Shown: piece after piece, positions 31,947 to 36,462 of the stretch
Position numbering within the stretch: position 1 is the stretch's first letter
Layout: the number at the start of each line of letters is the position of its first letter
IMG/VR virus record: IMGVR_UViG_3300042154_000564
Coordinates: 1 to 36,462 of that record
DNA length: 36,462 bases
Direction: 5' to 3' (one strand)
Source: a virus
The notes under the pieces: generated by a model
What the model saw: the letters and a program-made list of their open reading frames with translations, nothing else
Database searches by the model: none
What the model was told of the DNA's origin: nothing
Made by a program: the position numbers and the translations under genes

Positions 31947-33275
31947 TTAAAAACTAACTATAAATCTAATTTTGTCTATCTGATTGTTGTCTCTACTAAT
32001 TTTTGCTTTGTCAGAAACGATTAAAGTTTTACCTGAGTATAATTTCATAGATGGGCTAGCTATTCTAGTAGCAACACGTGTTGCTCCAGAAGTGAACCCT
32101 TTCAACGCTTGGTTGAGAGATATAGTACCCTTAACATTATTCACGTACAATTCATTTTTAACTTCATCAAAGGATAACACATCAGCAGAAAATGTTGAGG
32201 CGCCGTACGTGATCCCTTGGAATACTATTTCATCGTTATTAAAATCACCTATACCTGGTGATGTATTTATTGTCGTGTATAAACTATAAAATTCATCTGT
32301 CGCTAGTGCATTCGTAGAAACAATTTTGGGGTTAGAAACTAACATCACTTCCCTAAAATCGTTATCTGTAGGATATATCGAATCTGGTCCTGGTCCTTCA
32401 AATTGAATACAGAACATAATGTTATTTGCTCTCAACTCATACTCAGGAGCGTATCCGTGACCATCTTGTGGAGATATTAGAATCTCAGCTGAAGCGTTTA
32501 ATCCTACACCACCACTAACGTCAGTAAAACTCACGTTTGCTCTAGTATAGTTTGATCCCCTGTCCTGGATAATAATATCTTGGATCTGACCGCCAGAAAC
32601 GTTAGCTTTCAATATAGCGCCAGTACCGTCACCTTCTACTGTAATAATATTCTGAACTGGACCATTCACATAATTATTACCAGAGTTTGTAATATTTACA
32701 ATATCAATACTTCCATTAATAGATGCATCACGAACGAATTTGTTAGTGAGAGCAGGCATCCAATTTTCATCCATAAACCATTGTTTTTGGAATGATGATA
32801 TGGTATACAAGTATTTCCATTTGTAACCATCTGCTGTCATCATATAAGGCTCTTCCATCGATGTTGTGGATAGAGTTAGTAATGGCTCTGAAGTAGACAC
32901 AACACCTTCATTATTATTTAAACACTTGAACACTTGGTCGGAAGAATTCTTAACGTAAAAGTTTGTTGTTGACTCATACGTGTTGTATACGGTGTTTGAT
33001 GTCCAATTAATTCTGGGTACAACTAAGTTTGCATTTACTAACGACGCCACTCTTGCACCGTACGCTCTACGCCAATATTCATTTAACTCATCAATTGACT
33101 CACCTGGTGTTGGAATAACCTCAGTACCTGTATTCCAGGGTGTTTGTTTACCAATAATAGCGTAGATATAAGATTTTCTATCATCGGGTAAATATGAATT
33201 GGCACCAATATTTAACAAGTTTAAAAATTGTTTTGCCATCAATACTCGGAAGTTTTGTGTAATTAGATTATTCAT
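31947..33275 (-). CDS. 8: T4-like baseplate wedge protein gp8
   Basis: This 442-aa protein has gp8 hallmarks: N-terminal NFRVLMAKQFLNLL, VVPRINWTSNTVYNTYES (108-125), FYVKNSSDQVFKCLNNN (127-143), TSEPLL, and DGYKWKYLYTISSFQKQWF (165-183). gp8 dimers form part of the baseplate wedge with gp6, gp7, gp10 and gp53. T4 gp8 is 334 aa; the extra hundred or so residues are mainly a GxGY-type beta insertion at about 185-268 (NSGNNYVNGPV, DRGSNYTRANV). It is preceded by the gp7-position gene by 12 bases. The upstream AT-rich run TAATAAATAAAG is too close to the ATG to count as a promoter. Confidence 0.9.
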   Translation of the reverse strand: MNNLITQNFRVLMAKQFLNLLNIGANSYLPDDRKSYIYAIIGKQTPWNTGTEVIPTPGESIDELNEYWRRAYGARVASLVNANLVVPRINWTSNTVYNTYESTTNFYVKNSSDQVFKCLNNNEGVVSTSEPLLTLSTTSMEEPYMMTADGYKWKYLYTISSFQKQWFMDENWMPALTNKFVRDASINGSIDIVNITNSGNNYVNGPVQNIITVEGDGTGAILKANVSGGQIQDIIIQDRGSNYTRANVSFTDVSGGVGLNASAEILISPQDGHGYAPEYELRANNIMFCIQFEGPGPDSIYPTDNDFREVMLVSNPKIVSTNALATDEFYSLYTTINTSPGIGDFNNDEIVFQGITYGASTFSADVLSFDEVKNELYVNNVKGTISLNQALKGFTSGATRVATRIASPSMKLYSGKTLIVSDKAKISRDNNQIDKIRFIVSF

Positions 33276-33287
33276 ATTCTTTATTTA

Positions 33288-36044
33288 TTATCTTTTTTCT
33301 AGAGTAGTTATTACTGAGTTAGAATTTGTTCTGAAATTTGTATCCACAATGATAGTGTTTCCAGATACACCAGTCACTGTTCTAACTTCGTTATAAACGA
33401 CGTTTATAGTAGTGTTGTTTGCTGTGACGTAGATGATATTAGACGTAATTAGATTATTTGCACTAATAACATTTGCAACAAAGGTCGTGTTACCAGAACC
33501 TAGATATATCGTATCACCATCATATAAGTCATTAATAAAGTTCGTATTTGTCCCTACAACGTTGTTACCTGATATATTAATCGTACCACTAATTTGACGC
33601 GAAACGCCTGTAAGGATAACAACATCTCCCACGTTTACTGTGTTTGCTAGATTAGCAGTCGTATTCATAGTCATTACGTTTGATCCGTTAGCTATATTGG
33701 ACGAGTTTGCCATTGTTTGTGCAGTCACAAGAATAACGTTTGCATTTCCTTGAACCCCAATCACGTGAGTTTCAATTCTAGTTGCAAACGCCTTCATACC
33801 AGCTGGATGAATAATATTTGATACGGTGTTCTTGTAGAATTTGTAGTCGTAATTTGATTTAATTGCGTACGTGAAGTTGTTGTATCTTACGGCGTCTTGT
33901 AATTTCTTATCCCAGTTTAAGAACCCTTCAGTATTTAAGTATATACCAGGATATCTAATTAATCCGTTTTCAAAAGTTGCATTTGCTTTAGCTAACCCGT
34001 TGCCGTAATAAGTAATTGATCCTGATACTACGTTTGCTGAAACTAGACCGTCATCGGATATCAGAGGTAAATTGTTGTTCAAGGTTCCTTTGTAATCAAA
34101 GATTCGTAGGGAATTGTTTGATGAAATAAATCTATCTACGTACGCAGTAAACGATGTGAGCGTGTTTGATGCACCTTGATACAATCTAACGTTTGAAGAA
34201 AACGTTTGTCCAACGGTTAAGTTTGCTATAGTTAAGTCAGCGTTTCGCAGTGAGATAGATGGAGTAGAAATATAATCGTATCCGTAGCTTGATATTTTTA
34301 GTTTGGTAATGGATCCAATTCTACTTGTTGATAGATCTAAATCTTCACCATCACCGTTGATCTCTGTTACAACAATTACAGCATTTGCTCCATTTGCTGA
34401 GGTTACTGTTACAGTCGGTAGAGCTTCTGATGAATATCCTTCACCACCAATAATGAATTGGTTATTAGCTGGTTGTATAAACGCGACACTCAAAATAGTG
34501 TTTGAGTTTGAATTGTCTACAGAAGTAACTTTGGCGTTTGCACCATAGCCAGTACCACCAGTAAATGTTAGCACATCGTTTACTGCATAATTAGAACCAC
34601 CAGTAACGATACTGAGTCTACCCAAAGAACCTAGTTTATCGAGTCTTCTTCTATAGAACGAATATATGTTAGCGTTAGAGATTGAATTCTCTAACTTCCT
34701 ATCGAATACAACGGTTGTTGCGGTAACGGATTCTACAAATCGAATAGCTTCGTAGCGAGCAGGAACTGCTATTCTAAAATAATCACCTACAGCAAACAAA
34801 GTGGTTAAATCGATAGACGCGCTAGTGAATTGCGTTGAGTTGTTTGATATGTTTACACCAGAAAGTAATAGTGTTTCAAGACTAACCAAATCCTCACCGT
34901 ACAAACTTAATACATCAGTTTCAGGCTCTCTTATATACCCACCGCCCTGACCAGACAAAACAACGTGGGATATTGAATATACGTTAAATGTTTGTAAAGT
35001 GGAGACTGTGTTTATTGCGTTATTCTCTAAGCTAGCAATATTTGACGTAAATATAGTTTCAATCAACGTATTGCTAACGTTCATCGTTCTTGTGAATGAG
35101 CTGTCGATTAATTCGACGGAAGCAACAGCCTCTGTGATGGACGAGATATTATCAAAGCCTCCTCTAAACACAATAATGCTTGCGTTAGATGATACCATAG
35201 GATCTCTAAAACCAAACCCACCAGACTTAACAGATATGTCGGTGATCGAACCGTTGGTAACTTCACCAACAGTAGCAATAGCGCCAACTGGTGTGTTTGA
35301 TGTAGGATTTAAACCACCTACAATAGATACCGGATCACCTACGTTATAATACAATCCTCTGTTTAAAGGATTAATCTCTATTTGAGAGAGTGCACCAATT
35401 AATCTACCAGTAACCGTTATAGGTGTCGTACCATTATAATACGTTGCGTAAACAGTCTCGCCAGTCTCAAACAATTTATTAACATTTGAAACGTAGACCT
35501 CGATATATGATATACCCAACTGCCTATCGACAGATTTAATAACAGTTTCAACAACAGCAGTTGATTTTGATGTTACTCCAGTGAGTAACGTTTTAGAAAT
35601 ATTGAATATATTTAAGTCAGCAGTATCAATCCTTAACGCTAAAGGTAAAGCCCAGCGACCATCAGACGCTTTAAATATATCGTCTTTTGGTAAGTAGATG
35701 TCGATATTTTCGTTGAATAAAGCTCTGAACAAAAACTTTATTGAGTTTACAGTACCTTTTGATTTGTAATACTCAGTAGCAAACCTTAGAAATTTTCTTT
35801 TATCTAATGCAGTGTCTACTGGGAAGAAGGGTAGCAGCTCTTTCTTTAATTCATTGAGATAGAATTCGCTGGATAGGTCGATATCGTTAGCGTTTGCTAA
35901 TTCACCAGTCTGAGCTAATACGTTGGTTGTGTTTTGAGTCCACTCGTAGTATTTCTCTAGAAATGTTATGAATAGGGGATATTCACCTCTAATAAAATCT
36001 GGTAATTGACTACGAACTAAACTCGAAATTAAAATATCTGACAT
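33288..36044 (-). CDS. Baseplate wedge protein in the gp7 position
   Basis: This 918-aa protein begins MSDILISSLVRSQLPDFIRG and continues YPLFITFLEKYYEWTQ, followed by LNELKKELLPFFP and KGTVNSIKFLFRALFNENID. This N-terminal pattern is characteristic of the large baseplate protein that lies between gp6 and gp8 in marine T4-like phages. Several GGxGY beta modules occur (about 255, 473 and 580), and residues about 817-875 carry the GTINISGNNVVGTNTNF module related to the gp13 insertion. Its ATG overlaps the gp6 stop (TAATG). T4 gp7 is 1032 aa and starts wedge assembly with gp10; equivalence is by position and size rather than by recognisable sequence, so I give no symbol. Confidence 0.78.
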   Translation of the reverse strand: MSDILISSLVRSQLPDFIRGEYPLFITFLEKYYEWTQNTTNVLAQTGELANANDIDLSSEFYLNELKKELLPFFPVDTALDKRKFLRFATEYYKSKGTVNSIKFLFRALFNENIDIYLPKDDIFKASDGRWALPLALRIDTADLNIFNISKTLLTGVTSKSTAVVETVIKSVDRQLGISYIEVYVSNVNKLFETGETVYATYYNGTTPITVTGRLIGALSQIEINPLNRGLYYNVGDPVSIVGGLNPTSNTPVGAIATVGEVTNGSITDISVKSGGFGFRDPMVSSNASIIVFRGGFDNISSITEAVASVELIDSSFTRTMNVSNTLIETIFTSNIASLENNAINTVSTLQTFNVYSISHVVLSGQGGGYIREPETDVLSLYGEDLVSLETLLLSGVNISNNSTQFTSASIDLTTLFAVGDYFRIAVPARYEAIRFVESVTATTVVFDRKLENSISNANIYSFYRRRLDKLGSLGRLSIVTGGSNYAVNDVLTFTGGTGYGANAKVTSVDNSNSNTILSVAFIQPANNQFIIGGEGYSSEALPTVTVTSANGANAVIVVTEINGDGEDLDLSTSRIGSITKLKISSYGYDYISTPSISLRNADLTIANLTVGQTFSSNVRLYQGASNTLTSFTAYVDRFISSNNSLRIFDYKGTLNNNLPLISDDGLVSANVVSGSITYYGNGLAKANATFENGLIRYPGIYLNTEGFLNWDKKLQDAVRYNNFTYAIKSNYDYKFYKNTVSNIIHPAGMKAFATRIETHVIGVQGNANVILVTAQTMANSSNIANGSNVMTMNTTANLANTVNVGDVVILTGVSRQISGTINISGNNVVGTNTNFINDLYDGDTIYLGSGNTTFVANVISANNLITSNIIYVTANNTTINVVYNEVRTVTGVSGNTIIVDTNFRTNSNSVITTLEKR

Positions 36045-36462
36045 TACATCGATTCTATGTTAGAGGAATATACGGGTAATAGTTGAACAACAACTGCAGT
36101 TGGATCGTCTGCGTCCAAAACCAACATTTTATTTTTTTCTGATTTAATTGTTGTTGCTTTTGGTCTAATATTTAAACTCAAATAACCAAACACATCATTA
36201 ACAGCAGACGGATTGAAATCGGTAATTGTAATTTTACCCATCACATAATCAATTACACCAACAACACCATTATTTCTATTTGCGTTCAACACAACTTTAG
36301 TGTTTTGACTTGAAACTTCGTCTGCTTTGAAATACACAATACGTAATTGTCCATATCTACCTTGGAGCACACCCTCACCAACACCCAATTGACCGTTACC
36401 TCCAATGATACGAATAGCAACTGAAGTGTAACCTATACCAGGATTTGTAACTGTAATTGATT
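36044..36462 (-). CDS. 6: T4-like baseplate wedge protein gp6, C-terminal part
   Basis: The open frame runs in from beyond the right edge; 138 codons are visible. The frame stays open through TVTNPGIGYTSVAIRIIGG and past a TTG at 36388 that is not a real start. The visible part has GRYGQLRIVYFKADEV, GVIDYVMGKITITDF, VFGYLSLNIRPK and KNKMLVLDADDPTAVVVQLL, ending SSNIESM. The 'GxIxYxxGxIxI.xF' and terminal 'D.DDP.AV.V.v' phrases fit the C-terminal domain of T4-like gp6, which forms the wedge core ring. The location immediately before the gp7-position gene agrees with T4 order. The upstream remainder must be checked outside the window. Confidence 0.7.
   Translation of the reverse strand, partial: SITVTNPGIGYTSVAIRIIGGNGQLGVGEGVLQGRYGQLRIVYFKADEVSSQNTKVVLNANRNNGVVGVIDYVMGKITITDFNPSAVNDVFGYLSLNIRPKATTIKSEKNKMLVLDADDPTAVVVQLLPVYSSNIESM

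Noticed and set aside
33276-33290. TAATAAATAAAG above gp8 as a late promoter
   Set aside because: It lacks the first bases of TATAAATA and lies only about eight bases from the ATG, leaving no room for transcription start and ribosome site.
36044-36388. Complete 114-aa gene starting at 36388
   Set aside because: The apparent start is an internal TTG and the frame stays open to the window edge, so it is the end of a longer gene.

Overview
The window is the baseplate, tail-fibre and neck part of a T4-like contractile-tailed phage genome (caudoviricete myovirus). Every gene I can support is on the minus strand, so transcription runs from high to low coordinates. The order is gp6 C-terminus, gp7-position protein, gp8, a very long DUF4815-type tail protein, fibre genes, gp13 and the start of gp14. 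This is the T4 order 6-7-8-(9 to 12, wac)-13-14, with the 9 to wac interval replaced by unrelated fibres and a large accessory cassette. The AT-rich DNA, the gp8, gp13 and gp14 sequence style, the DUF4815 protein, the 2OG oxygenases and the 'ANSAY/QANTA' fibre repeats point to a marine T4-like phage, of the kind known from cyanobacteria, SAR11 and other marine bacteria. The host cannot be named from this window.

Layout in direction of transcription. 36462-25514: baseplate and tail (gp6 end, 918-aa gp7-position protein, gp8, 2062-aa DUF4815 protein, small coiled-coil protein). 25507-20233: a 1030-aa S74-chaperone fibre, then behind a textbook late promoter a 331-aa protein and a six-repeat propeller-like adhesin. 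20233-11373: an accessory cassette of 13 tightly packed, visibly AT-richer genes. It holds one unrecognised helical protein, five 2OG-Fe(II) oxygenases, an asparagine-synthetase-like ATP pyrophosphatase, a methyltransferase, three sulfotransferase-like proteins, a ferritin-like di-iron protein, a class I glutamine amidotransferase and an APS-kinase-like protein. 11340-1075: a second fibre block behind its own late promoter (two small structural proteins, a 705-aa fibre, a coiled-coil protein, a 2132-aa S74 fibre and a sixth 2OG oxygenase). 1071 to the left end: a third late promoter, gp13 and the first codons of gp14.

The most interesting inference is that the cassette is a phage-encoded modification pathway sitting inside the adhesin locus. 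An APS kinase could supply PAPS to the three sulfotransferase-like proteins, while a separate glutaminase and synthetase-like pair, hydroxylases, a methyltransferase and a di-iron enzyme could add further groups. The target could be the phage's own fibres or a host surface glycan; the sequence does not decide. The second notable feature is an RNA hairpin at the cassette/structural border. Read-through RNA would hide the ribosome site of the first structural gene, whereas RNA started at the embedded late promoter would not, as is known for T4 lysozyme gene e.

There are no tRNAs, rRNAs, CRISPR arrays, insertion sequences or integrases that I can see, and no gene-free stretch longer than about 60 bases.
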